From positions 1 to 64,000 of the forward strand of contig NZ_QOLA01000002.1 of NCBI RefSeq assembly GCF_003324565.1: 64,000 nt of DNA. Direction: 5' to 3'. How positions within the stretch are numbered: position 1 is the stretch's first letter; each line of letters opens with the position of its first letter. Below the pieces are notes generated by a model, which worked only from the letters and a program-made list of their open reading frames with translations, did not search any database and was not told the origin of the DNA. The position numbers were made by a program, and so were the translations under genes. The DNA is from Streptomyces sp. SDr-06. Its GTDB lineage: Bacteria > Actinomycetota > Actinomycetes > Streptomycetales > Streptomycetaceae. This document shows, in pieces, positions 49,840-58,746 of this stretch.

Positions 49840-52121
49840 TGGGGGCCGTCCGGACCGCCGCCCCGCTCCTCGGGTTCAAGCCGCACCTGCGGGTCGAGCA
49901 GGTGCCCGGTGAAGCGGTGTACCTGATCTCCGACCAGCGGGTGACCGCACTGCACGGCGAGCAGATCGCCCGCCTCGCCCCCCTCCTCGACGGCACCCGC
50001 CCCCTGGAGCGCATCGCCCAGGACGCGGCGGATGCCCTGCCCTCTGGGCAGGCGGCCCGGCTGGTGTCGCGGCTGACCGGCGCCGGGCTGCTCTGCGGCC
50101 GCGAGCGCCGGGTGTCGCCGCGGGAGGCGGCCGAGCAGGCGTACTGGGAAGCGGCGGGACTGGACGGCAACCGGGCGGCGACCACCCTCGCGCAGGGTGT
50201 GGTCCGTGTCGTGTCGGTCGGCAGCGCGGACGAGGGCGAGCTGTCCGCGGCCCTCGCCGCCGCCGGACTCGACACCACCGGCGAGGCCCGCGCCGACCTC
50301 ACCCTCGTCCTCTGCGACGACTACCTCGACCCCGAACTCGCCGTCGTCGACGCGGAGTTCCGCGCTTCGGGCCGACGCTGGCTGCCGGTGAAGACCGAGG
50401 GCACCGAGATGTGGATCGGCCCCTTCTTCGGGGACGAGGACGGACCCTGCTGGGCCTGTCTGGCCGAGCGCCTGTGGCGCAGCCGCCCGGTGGAGGCCCA
50501 CGTCCAGCGCATGCTGGGCCGCTCGGGACCGATACCCCGCCCTTCGTGCACGCTGCCCGCCGCCCGGCTCGCCGCCCTCCAGCTGGCGGGGCTGGAAGCC
50601 GCCAAGTGGCTGGCGGGTTACCGGGACGCGGGCCAGCAGGCGCTGCGCACGCTCGACGGGCTCACCCTCGCCGGGGAGCTCCATCCCGTCGTGCGCCGCC
50701 CGCAGTGCCCGAGCTGCGGCGAGCCCGCGATGACCGCCGCGCAGGTGCGGACGCCGGTCGTGCTGCGCTCACGCATCAAGCGGGACACCGGCGGGAACGG
50801 CCACCGCAGCCTCACGCCCCAGCAACTCCTCGACCGTTTCGGTCACTTGGTGGACCCGGTCACCGGCCTGGTGCGCGGCATCGTCCGCAACGCATGCGGC
50901 CCCGAGTTCTTCAACTCCTTCTCGGCCGGCCTCAACCCGGCCGCCGGAACCCAGGGCCTGGGTGCGATACGCGGCGGCCTGCGCGCCTCCTGCGGCGGCA
51001 AGGGCGCCACCGAGATCCAGGCCAGGGTCAGCGCTCTCGCCGAGGCCCTCGAACGCCACTCCGGCCACTTCGAGGGCGGTGAGGCGACGGTCCGCGGCAG
51101 CTACCGCGAACTGGCCGCCGACGCCCTCCACCCCGACATGGTCCAGCTCTACGACGAGCGGCAGTACGCCGGCCGCGCCGAGTGGAACGAGGCGCACGGC
51201 CCCTTCCAGTACGTCGCCGACCCCTTCGACGAGGAGAGACCTACCGACTGGACCCCGCTGTGGTCGGTGACCGAGCAGCGGCACAAGCTGCTCCCGACCG
51301 CGCTGCTCTACTACGGGGTGCCCCAGGCGCCCGGCGCGTTCTCCTGCCTGGCCACCTCGAACGGCACGGCCGCCGGGGGGACGGTGGAGGACGCCGTGCT
51401 CCAAGGTTTCCTCGAACTCGTCGAGCGGGACGCGCTGGCGCTGTGGTGGTACAACCGCACCCGCCACCCCGCGGTGGACCTCGACGCCTTCGACGACCCG
51501 TGGATCGCCGAACTCCAGCGCGTGCACGCCTCGTTGGGGCGTGAGGTGTGGGTCCTCGACCTCACCGCCGACCTCGGCATCCCCGTCATGGCCGCACTGT
51601 CGAGGATTGCGCATGCCGAACCTGGGCAGCGGCAAGACATCATGTTCGGCTTCGGCGCCCACTTCGACCCCGCGATCGCGCTCCGTCGCGCCCTGACCGA
51701 GCTGAACCAGATGATGCCGCACGTGGTGGCACCCGACGGCAGCGTCTCCCGCGCGGCCGCCGAGGACCCGGACGTCCGCGAGTGGCTGCGCACCGCCACC
51801 GTCGAGGGCCACCCCTACCTGCTCCCCGCCGACTGCGCCCCGACCGGGCCCGGAACGCACCCCTACACTCCCAGCGACGACCTGTACGAGGACATCGAGA
51901 CGGTCGTGGAGCTGCTGCGCGGGAAGGGCATGGAACTGCTCGTCCTCGACCAGACCAGACCCGATGTCGGCCTGCCGGTCGTCAAGGTGGTGGTGCCCGG
52001 ACTCAGACCCCACTGGGCGCGCTTCGCCCCCGGACGCCTCTTCGACGTTCCGGTGCGGCTCGGCAGACTGGTCGCGCCCACCCGGTACGAGGACCTCAAC
52101 CCGGTCCCGCTCTTCCTCTGA
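49839..52121 (+). CDS. fused E1-like/YcaO cyclodehydratase (C-D fusion) of a RiPP pathway
   Basis: The 760-aa protein has an N-terminal E1-like (ThiF/C-protein) part of about 300 residues, with the RiPP-recognition element at its start and two Cys pairs for zinc (GPCWACLAE and PQCPSCGEPA). The C-terminal YcaO domain has TEIQARVSALAEALERHSGHFEGGE and EDAVLQGFLELVERDALALWWYNR, the ATP/Mg sites of the family. It ends NPVPLFL. YcaO enzymes use ATP to cyclise Cys/Ser/Thr side chains onto the preceding amide. It starts at ATG 49839 inside the stop of the precursor gene. No TfuA or thiopeptide cyclase gene is present. Confidence 0.92.
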   Translation: MGAVRTAAPLLGFKPHLRVEQVPGEAVYLISDQRVTALHGEQIARLAPLLDGTRPLERIAQDAADALPSGQAARLVSRLTGAGLLCGRERRVSPREAAEQAYWEAAGLDGNRAATTLAQGVVRVVSVGSADEGELSAALAAAGLDTTGEARADLTLVLCDDYLDPELAVVDAEFRASGRRWLPVKTEGTEMWIGPFFGDEDGPCWACLAERLWRSRPVEAHVQRMLGRSGPIPRPSCTLPAARLAALQLAGLEAAKWLAGYRDAGQQALRTLDGLTLAGELHPVVRRPQCPSCGEPAMTAAQVRTPVVLRSRIKRDTGGNGHRSLTPQQLLDRFGHLVDPVTGLVRGIVRNACGPEFFNSFSAGLNPAAGTQGLGAIRGGLRASCGGKGATEIQARVSALAEALERHSGHFEGGEATVRGSYRELAADALHPDMVQLYDERQYAGRAEWNEAHGPFQYVADPFDEERPTDWTPLWSVTEQRHKLLPTALLYYGVPQAPGAFSCLATSNGTAAGGTVEDAVLQGFLELVERDALALWWYNRTRHPAVDLDAFDDPWIAELQRVHASLGREVWVLDLTADLGIPVMAALSRIAHAEPGQRQDIMFGFGAHFDPAIALRRALTELNQMMPHVVAPDGSVSRAAAEDPDVREWLRTATVEGHPYLLPADCAPTGPGTHPYTPSDDLYEDIETVVELLRGKGMELLVLDQTRPDVGLPVVKVVVPGLRPHWARFAPGRLFDVPVRLGRLVAPTRYEDLNPVPLFL

Positions 52122-52180
52122 ACCAGTTGACCTCGCACCTCGCACGCGAACCACACCCTGCCGGTGGAAGGACCCCCCTC

Positions 52181-52825
52181 ATGCGTATCGACCGCCTCGC
52201 GGCCCGTGAACTCGGTGAGTTCTGGTCGCTGCGCGAGGACGTCATGGTGCTCTTCGGCCAGAGCACCGTGCTGCGCACGCCCTGGGGGGAACTGCGCCTG
52301 GAGCGGCCGGGCCCGCTGCTGCGCGAGGCGTTGCACCGGATGCAGCTGGGCCCGGTGAGCCTCGGCAACGTGGTGCCGGGCTTCCCCGGGTACGAGGTGC
52401 CGAAGCGGGAGTGGAACGAGGCGTCGCGAGAGCTGCTGGATGCCCTGGAGCCCCTCCAGCACCTGATCGTGCGGCACCTCGCGATCGGTGCCTCGCCGCT
52501 CCTGAGCGTCGTCCCGCTTTCGCCGCGGGCCACGTTCCGCCCGCCGTCCACAGCACCCGGGGCCGAGTTCCGGGTGCCCGACGCCGTGGTGCTGCGCAGG
52601 CCGGGAGACGACCCGGTGCTCGCGCGGGAGGGCTGTGACCACCGCGTCGAGCTGCACGGTCCCGACGCGTCGCGGCTGCTGGATCATCTCCGGGAAGGGA
52701 GCGGCGATTTCCGGCCATCGCTCGACGCTCCGCTGCCGCAGAACGTCGTCAGAGCGGCGCGCGCCTACACGGTCGCCGCGGGGATGCTCTTCGCGCCCGA
52801 TCTCAAGGGCGCGGCCCAACTGTGA
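52181..52825 (+). CDS. small protein next to the YcaO enzyme, resembling the N-terminal domain of SagB-type dehydrogenases
   Basis: The 214-aa protein starts MRIDRLAARELGEFWSLREDV and contains RTPWGELRLERPGPLLREALHRMQLGPVSL, a pattern that I associate with the N-terminal, peptide-contacting part of TOMM/SagB dehydrogenases. The flavin (nitroreductase) domain that normally follows is absent, so it cannot by itself oxidise azolines. It lies 59 bp after the YcaO gene with GGAAGGA upstream. It may be an accessory or leader-binding protein. This assignment is from memory of the family and is only moderately secure. Confidence 0.5.
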   Translation: MRIDRLAARELGEFWSLREDVMVLFGQSTVLRTPWGELRLERPGPLLREALHRMQLGPVSLGNVVPGFPGYEVPKREWNEASRELLDALEPLQHLIVRHLAIGASPLLSVVPLSPRATFRPPSTAPGAEFRVPDAVVLRRPGDDPVLAREGCDHRVELHGPDASRLLDHLREGSGDFRPSLDAPLPQNVVRAARAYTVAAGMLFAPDLKGAAQL

Positions 52826-52920
52826 GAACCGGCTGAGCACTACAGGTCCGGCCATCGGATTGCCTATGATCCGGTCCGGAGACGTGCTTCTGACCGGGCA
52901 CCGAAAACCATGGGGGACAG

Positions 52921-55281
52921 TTGAAAGCAGAAGTAGCCGAGAGGTCCGGGAGGATATCCACGGACATCGGCACCGTGGAGCTTCCGCCCCGTAAGGCGAT
53001 AGCGGTGACCGCGGCTGCGTTGCTGGGGTTTTTCGTGATCGACGGCGTTTTCGTCTGGGCCGAGAATCCGCCCCTGTGGGAACGCGTCGCCGCACTGTGC
53101 GGTTTCGCCGCGATCCTGGGCTTGCAGCTGTGCCACTCCTTCCCGCAGCTCCTGCCGAACCTCTACCGTTTCCGGTACGCGACCTGGTCCCTTCAAGCCG
53201 TTCTGGCCTATGTGCCGATCCATCTGTTCGGCTCCGCGTGGAGCGGGATGGCGGAATTCCTGACCGCCTCCTCGGTCCTGGTGTTCCCGGCGGCGATCGG
53301 CTGGCCGCTCTTCGGCGTGGGTGTGTTCACCTGTTGGTACCTGTACAGCGGGGACCCCGCCAGTACGGTGGCCTACAACGTCCTCGAGGGCGCGCTGATC
53401 CCGTTGATCATCATCGGGCTCTCCCGCCTGTCCGACCTGATCGTCAAGCTGCACCGTTCCCGTGAGGAACTGTCCCGCCTCGCCGTCGCCGGAGAGCGCC
53501 TGCGCTTCGCCCGCGATCTGCACGACGTCCTCGGATACAGCCTCTCGGCCGTCTCCCTCAAATGCGAGCTCGCCTACCGGCTGCTCGCGGACGCCCCCGC
53601 CAAGGCGCAGGAAGAACTCGGCGAAGTGCTGCGCACCTCGCGCAAGGCGCTCGCCGATGTGCGTTCGGTCAGCCGCGGATATCGCGAGATGTCACTGGCG
53701 GGCGAGGCCAATGCCGCCGTCTCCATGCTGTCCGCCGCCGGTATCCGTACATCGTTGAAATTCGAGGCCGGTGCGTTGCCGACGGCGGTCGACACCGTGC
53801 TGGCCACCGCGCTGCGCGAGGGTCTGACCAACATGCTGCGGCACAGCAAGGCCGAGAGCTGCGAGATCCGGGCCGAGCGGACGGGGGCCGGCGCCATGCT
53901 GGTTCTGGCCAACGACGGCATCGGGCGCGGGCGCCCCGCCAAGAGCGGCGCCGGCAGCGGACTCGCGACGCTCGACAGCCGCGTGCGGAAGCTCGGCGGC
54001 ACCCTCGAGTACGGCTGCGACGGCCAGGGCTGGTTCCGTCTCCAGGCGACCGTGCCGGTGCCCGACCGGGCCGAACCGGATCAGGGCGCGGACCGCGTGG
54101 CCGCCGTGGAGGCGGACGAGCCCGAGCCGTCGGCGGCGCGGCCCCAGGGCCACCGGGACCTGGTGCCCCGGGCCGCCTCGGCGATCGCGTTCACGGTCCT
54201 GGTGGGGTACTTCCTCGCGTACTCCCTGGTCGCCCTGTCCTACGAGCCGCCGCTCGGCAAGGCCGTGGTGGTGGAACTCTGCATGTTCGCCACGCTCGTC
54301 CTCCAGCTCCTGGTCTCCTTCCAGTGGCGGCTCAACCGATGGTCCGGCCGTCCCGGCCTGCTGAGGTACGGCTCCCTCGCCGGGCTGGTGCTGCTCCAGG
54401 CCGTGCCCTGGGCCTTCTTCGGCCCGACCTGGCTGGGCATGCCGGGCTTCGTCGCCGGCGCGGCGCTGCTCGTGCTGCCGACGTTCCCGGCCTGGTCCCT
54501 GGCCGTCGCGGTGACGGTCGCCGGCGACATCGCCCTTCACCAGATGGGCGGGGCCACCACCGACCTGATCTACACGACCTGCTACACCCTCATCTGCGGC
54601 CTCGTGGTGTTCGGCCTGTCGCGCATGGCGCAGCTGGCGTCCGAACTGCACTGGTCCCGCACGGAGATCGCCCGCCTGGCGGTGACGACGGAGCGTCTCC
54701 GGTTCGCTCGGGATCTGCACGATCTGCTCGGATTCAGCCTGTCCGCGATCACGTTGAAGTGTGAGTTGGTGCGGCGGTTGGCGCAGGGCAGGCCGGTGCA
54801 GGCGCAGGAGGAGTTGACCGAGGTGCTGCAGATCGCGCGTCAGGCGTTGGCCGATGTGCGGACGGTGGCGGAGGGGCGGCAGCGGATGAGCCTGACCGCG
54901 GAGGCGGAGAACGCCACCGCGATGCTGGCCGGGGTGGGGATCCGGGCGACCGTGGACACGGACTGCGGTGAGCTGCCCGGGGATGTCGAGACGGTGCTCG
55001 CGACGATGCTGCGCGAGGGCCTGACGAACATGCTGCGGCACAGCAAGGCCGTCCACTGTGAGATCACGGCGGTGCGCACCGCGGCCGGGGTGCGGCTCAC
55101 GCTGGTCAACGACGGTGTGGACGGGTGCGCCGCGCCGGGCCTCGACTCGAAGGTCGACGGCGGCAGCGGGATCGGGAATCTGACCACGCGGGTGAACGCG
55201 GTGAACGGGCGGCTGGCGGCGGGGGCCCGGCCGGACGGCTGGTTCGAGCTGACGGCGGAAGTGGAACTGCTCGCCGCCTGA
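52921..55281 (+). CDS. sensor histidine kinase with two complete DesK-type modules in one chain
   Basis: The 786-aa protein is an internal duplication. Residues 25-170 and 420-570 are each a membrane unit of about 4-5 TM segments. Each is followed by a HisKA_3 domain (RFARDLHDVLGYSLSA, His201; RFARDLHDLLGFSLSA, His600) and a HATPase (REGLTNMLRHSKA N-boxes; NDGIGRG and NDGVDG G-boxes). The repeat period is about 399 residues. Both modules look catalytically intact. The TTG at 52921, after GGGGGACAG, is the best start, and the next kinase gene uses the same context. It is likely to signal to the response regulator at 57781-58395. Confidence 0.9.
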   Translation: MKAEVAERSGRISTDIGTVELPPRKAIAVTAAALLGFFVIDGVFVWAENPPLWERVAALCGFAAILGLQLCHSFPQLLPNLYRFRYATWSLQAVLAYVPIHLFGSAWSGMAEFLTASSVLVFPAAIGWPLFGVGVFTCWYLYSGDPASTVAYNVLEGALIPLIIIGLSRLSDLIVKLHRSREELSRLAVAGERLRFARDLHDVLGYSLSAVSLKCELAYRLLADAPAKAQEELGEVLRTSRKALADVRSVSRGYREMSLAGEANAAVSMLSAAGIRTSLKFEAGALPTAVDTVLATALREGLTNMLRHSKAESCEIRAERTGAGAMLVLANDGIGRGRPAKSGAGSGLATLDSRVRKLGGTLEYGCDGQGWFRLQATVPVPDRAEPDQGADRVAAVEADEPEPSAARPQGHRDLVPRAASAIAFTVLVGYFLAYSLVALSYEPPLGKAVVVELCMFATLVLQLLVSFQWRLNRWSGRPGLLRYGSLAGLVLLQAVPWAFFGPTWLGMPGFVAGAALLVLPTFPAWSLAVAVTVAGDIALHQMGGATTDLIYTTCYTLICGLVVFGLSRMAQLASELHWSRTEIARLAVTTERLRFARDLHDLLGFSLSAITLKCELVRRLAQGRPVQAQEELTEVLQIARQALADVRTVAEGRQRMSLTAEAENATAMLAGVGIRATVDTDCGELPGDVETVLATMLREGLTNMLRHSKAVHCEITAVRTAAGVRLTLVNDGVDGCAAPGLDSKVDGGSGIGNLTTRVNAVNGRLAAGARPDGWFELTAEVELLAA

Positions 55282-55364
55282 GCAGGGGGGCCACCGGGCG
55301 CCGCGCGGGTCGCGCGCCGCGCCACCGCCACAACCGAAGAGGCAAGCAAGCTCATGGGGGAGAC

Positions 55365-57848
55365 TTGGGGACCGATGCGGGCGGCCGCACCGACGGGGAG
55401 CCGGTGTGGGGGGACGGGGGTGTGCTGCCGCGGCGTACGGCGGTCGCCATCACCGCGGGGGTGCTGCTCGGCTTCGTCGTCATCGACGGCAGCCACGTCT
55501 GGGCCGAACATCCCTCCGTGTGGCACAGGTCGGCCGCCGCGCTCGGCTTCGTGGCGATCATGGGGCTCCAACTGGCCCACTCCTTCCCCGGATTCCTGCC
55601 GCGGCTCGGGCGCCTGCGGTACGCGACCTGGCTGCTGCTCGGACTGCTGGCGTACGCGCCGATCAGCGTGTTCGGGGCCGCGTGGGGCGGGATGGCGGAG
55701 TTCCTGACCGCCTCCTGCGTGCTGGTCTTCCCGGCGGCGGTCGGCCGGCCGCTGTTCGCCTGTGCGGTCGTGGCGCAGTGCGTGCTGTTCTGCCGATTCG
55801 GCTTCGGCACCGGGGAGTTCGTGTACGGCTGCGCCGAAGCGGTGCTGATTCCGCTGGTCGTCGTCGGGCTCTCGCGGATGTCCGACATGATCGACCGGCT
55901 GCACCGCTCGCGCGAGGAGCTCTCGCGGCTGGCCGTCGCGGGCGAGCGGTTACGGTTCGCGCGGGACCTGCACGAGGTGCTCGGCCTCAGCCTCGTGGCG
56001 GTCTCCCTCAAGTGCGAACTGGCGTACCGGCTGCTCGCGGACGCTCCCGCCAGGGCGTACGAGGAGCTGGGGGAGGCGCTGCGCACCTCGCGCAAGGCGC
56101 TCGCCGATGTGCGCTCCGTCAGCCGCGGCTACCGCCAGATGTCCCTGTCGGACGAGGCGAACGCGGCGGTCGCGATGCTCTCGGCGGCGGGCATCGACAC
56201 CACCGTGCGCCACCGCTGCGGCGACCTGCCCGCCTCCGTGGACACCGTCCTTGCCACCGTGCTCGGCGAGGGGCTGACGAACATGCTGCGGCACAGCAGG
56301 GCCGAGCGCTGCGTGATCACCACCGAGTGCGGGGGCGGTGTCGTCGTGCTGGTGCTCGGCAACGACGGCGTCGGCCGGACGGGACCGTCGGCCTCCGGGG
56401 CCGGGCTGGCCGCGCTCGACTCCCGTCTGCGTGAACTCGGCGGCACCCTCACCCATGGGGCCGACGGCCGGGGCTGGTTCCGGCTGCGGGCGGTCGTGCC
56501 GCTGCGGCCCAGCGCGGAGCCGGCGGGGCCGCGGCGGCGCGCCCGGGCCACCGGCGACCGGAGCAGGGCGGGGCGGCCCGGCAGCACCGACCTGATGCCC
56601 CGGGCCGCGGGCGCGATCACCCTCGCCGTCCTGGTCGGCTACTTCCTGTCGTACTCGGCCGAAGGCTGGTCCTACGCGCCGTACGCGCGCGGGCTGCCCA
56701 CCGTCGAACTCTGTCTGCTCGGCTGCCTCGCGCTCCAGCTCGCCGAGTCCTTCCACGGGCGCTTCGCCTGGGGGGCGCGCTGGACGGGTGGGCTGCGGTA
56801 CGGGGCGCTGGGGGCGCAGGCGCTGCTCCAGTTCGCGCCGTTCCTGGTGTTCGGCAGGGCGTGGGCGGGCATCCCCGGGTTCCTCGCCGGGTCGGCGCTG
56901 CTCGCGCTGCCGACGGTGGCGGGCTGGCCGGTCCTGGTCCTGGTCACCGTGGCGAGCGACGCCGCGCAGTACGCGGTCGGGGTCCCGGCGCAGGACGTGA
57001 TCTACGAGACCGCGTACACCCCGATCTGCGCCGTGGTCGTCTTCGGGCTGACCAGGATGGCCCAGCTGGCCTGCGAACTCCACCGCTCCCGCGCCCGGAT
57101 CGCGCGCCTGGCGGTGACGACCGAGCGGCTGCGCTTCGCCCGGGACCTGCACGATCTGCTCGGCTTCAGCCTGTCCGCGATCACGCTCAAGTGCGAGCTG
57201 GTACGGCGGCTCGCGCCGGACCGGCCGGAGCAGGCGCGGCTTGAGCTGACCGAGGTGCTCGGCATCGTCCGGGACGCGCTCGCCGATGTGCGGACGGTGG
57301 CGGGCGGCAGCCGGCGGATGTGCCTGAGCGCGGAGGCCGAGCACGCCATGGCGGTGCTCTGCGGTGTGGGCATCGACGCCACCGTCCGGCTCGACTGCGG
57401 TGAGCTGCCCGATGATGTGGAGACCGTGCTCGCCACGCTGGTGCGCGAGGGTCTGACGAACATGCTGCGGCACAGCAGGCCGAAGTGGTGCGAGATCAGC
57501 GCCGAGCGGACGGCGGACGCGGTGCGGCTGAGCCTCGTCAACGACGGGGTGGGTCGGCCGGGCGACCCCTTTCTCGCCTCGCGGCTCGGCGGCGGCAGCG
57601 GGATCGGCAATCTGACGTCGCGGATCGAGGCGGTCAACGGGCGGCTCACGGCGGGCCCGCGGCCCGACGGCCGGTTCGAGCTCAGGGCCGAGGTCGAGCT
57701 CCGGGCGGCCCGGGGTCAGGGCGGAACGCCCTGCGGAAACGTTTCGGCCGGGGCTGATGCGGCAGCCCCGGACCCGGTCGTCAGACCGAGTGCAGCCAGC
57801 CGGCCTCGCGGGCGATGCGGATCGCGTCGACCCGGTTACGCGCGTTGA
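55365..57848 (+). CDS. second double-module sensor histidine kinase (tandem paralogue)
   Basis: The 827-aa protein repeats the plan of the previous gene: two membrane units and two HisKA_3/HATPase units (RFARDLHEVLGLSLVA, His203; RFARDLHDLLGFSLSA, His596). Modules align one-to-one with those of the first kinase, so the whole double kinase was duplicated. The first H-box has Glu after His instead of Asp. Leu196 is encoded by TTA (55950-55952), the rare bldA-dependent codon. The TTG at 55365 has GGGGGAGAC upstream, matching the first kinase. The last ~25 residues overlap the convergent response-regulator gene by 68 bp. Confidence 0.88.
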   Translation: MGTDAGGRTDGEPVWGDGGVLPRRTAVAITAGVLLGFVVIDGSHVWAEHPSVWHRSAAALGFVAIMGLQLAHSFPGFLPRLGRLRYATWLLLGLLAYAPISVFGAAWGGMAEFLTASCVLVFPAAVGRPLFACAVVAQCVLFCRFGFGTGEFVYGCAEAVLIPLVVVGLSRMSDMIDRLHRSREELSRLAVAGERLRFARDLHEVLGLSLVAVSLKCELAYRLLADAPARAYEELGEALRTSRKALADVRSVSRGYRQMSLSDEANAAVAMLSAAGIDTTVRHRCGDLPASVDTVLATVLGEGLTNMLRHSRAERCVITTECGGGVVVLVLGNDGVGRTGPSASGAGLAALDSRLRELGGTLTHGADGRGWFRLRAVVPLRPSAEPAGPRRRARATGDRSRAGRPGSTDLMPRAAGAITLAVLVGYFLSYSAEGWSYAPYARGLPTVELCLLGCLALQLAESFHGRFAWGARWTGGLRYGALGAQALLQFAPFLVFGRAWAGIPGFLAGSALLALPTVAGWPVLVLVTVASDAAQYAVGVPAQDVIYETAYTPICAVVVFGLTRMAQLACELHRSRARIARLAVTTERLRFARDLHDLLGFSLSAITLKCELVRRLAPDRPEQARLELTEVLGIVRDALADVRTVAGGSRRMCLSAEAEHAMAVLCGVGIDATVRLDCGELPDDVETVLATLVREGLTNMLRHSRPKWCEISAERTADAVRLSLVNDGVGRPGDPFLASRLGGGSGIGNLTSRIEAVNGRLTAGPRPDGRFELRAEVELRAARGQGGTPCGNVSAGADAAAPDPVVRPSAASRPRGRCGSRRPGYAR

Positions 57849-58395
57849 GTTTGCTGACGGCCGACGTCAGGTAGTTGCGTACGGTGCCGGACGAGAGGTG
57901 GAGGCGGGACGCGATCTGGCCGGCCTCCATGCCCTCGGAGGCCAGCTGGAGCACCTCCTGCTCCCGATCGGTGAGCGGGGACGGGCCCGAGTCCAGCGTG
58001 GCCAGCGCCAGTTGCGGGTCGATGACGCGCTCGCCCGCCGCCACCTGGCGGATCGCGGCGCAGAGGCTGTCGGGGTCGGAGTCCTTGGGGAGGAAACCGG
58101 AGACATGGGCGGCCAGCGCCCGTCTCAGGTTCCCGGGTCTGCCCAGGCTGGTCAGGATGAGCGTGCGGCACTCCGGTACCGAGGTGTGCAGCCCGGCGGC
58201 GGCGGTGATGCCGTCGGTGCCGGGCAGGTCGATGTCGAGAACGGCGACATCCGGCCGCATCGCCATCGCGGTCGGCACGATGTCCGTGCCCGACGACAGC
58301 TCGGCGACCACTTCCAGATCGGACTCCAGTTCAATGAGCGACACCAATGCCTTGCGCAGCATATGCATGTCTTCGGCAATCAGAACGCGCACCAT
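57781..58395 (-). CDS. NarL/DesR-type response regulator
   Basis: The 204-aa protein has a receiver domain (MVRVLIAEDMHMLRKALVSL; phospho-acceptor Asp54 in VLDIDLPG; FLPKDSD with the conserved Lys) and a C-terminal LuxR-type helix-turn-helix (LTDREQEVLQLASEGMEAGQIASRLHLSSGTVRNYLTSAVSKL). It is the only response regulator nearby and the likely partner of the two double kinases, although it is on the opposite strand. Its targets are unknown. Confidence 0.92.
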   Translation of the reverse strand: MVRVLIAEDMHMLRKALVSLIELESDLEVVAELSSGTDIVPTAMAMRPDVAVLDIDLPGTDGITAAAGLHTSVPECRTLILTSLGRPGNLRRALAAHVSGFLPKDSDPDSLCAAIRQVAAGERVIDPQLALATLDSGPSPLTDREQEVLQLASEGMEAGQIASRLHLSSGTVRNYLTSAVSKLNARNRVDAIRIAREAGWLHSV

Positions 58396-58746
58396 GGTGC
58401 CCCCCGTTGTGCTGGATCATGGGTCGGTTGCAAGGGCATGCCCGCCGGATCCTGCCCCGAACGCGCCACAAGACGCTGCCCGTGGTGGTCGATCGGATCC
58501 GCCGGTCACGTCCTAGCGATTATGCAATAGGCCGTGGCCGGCACCCGGGGCCGAGACCAATCCGGCACATGCCGTTTCAGGACCGGTACGTGTGGTTCCG
58601 CACCCGCGCCTTTCAGCCAGAACCCGACCACGGCTCAAGTGGCCGCTCCCATCCTCCCTCCACCCAGGCGCCGTCCGGTGGCCAGGGGGAAGGGAGAGGT
58701 GACGTGAACACGAACGGACACCCCAGCTCGGAAGGTGTTCTCTGAC
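58396..58746. other. 351-bp divergent gap between response regulator and acyl-ligase operon
   Basis: Apart from the possible 13-codon ORF at 58704-58745, I see no gene. The region must hold the promoters of both flanking units. I found no convincing SARP-type repeat or long inverted repeat in it. Confidence 0.5.
58704..58745 (+). CDS. possible 13-residue leader peptide
   Basis: GTG at 58704 with GGGAGAGGTGAC directly upstream, a strong ribosome site, opens MNTNGHPSSEGVL and stops one base before the ATG of the next gene (TGACATG). The layout suggests translational coupling. No function can be proposed. It could instead be an accidental frame ahead of the true gene. Confidence 0.35.
   Translation: MNTNGHPSSEGVL

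Noticed and set aside
52864..52870. TATGAT as a -10 box for the first kinase
   Set aside because: No matching -35 hexamer lies at 16-18 bp upstream, so I did not list it as a promoter.
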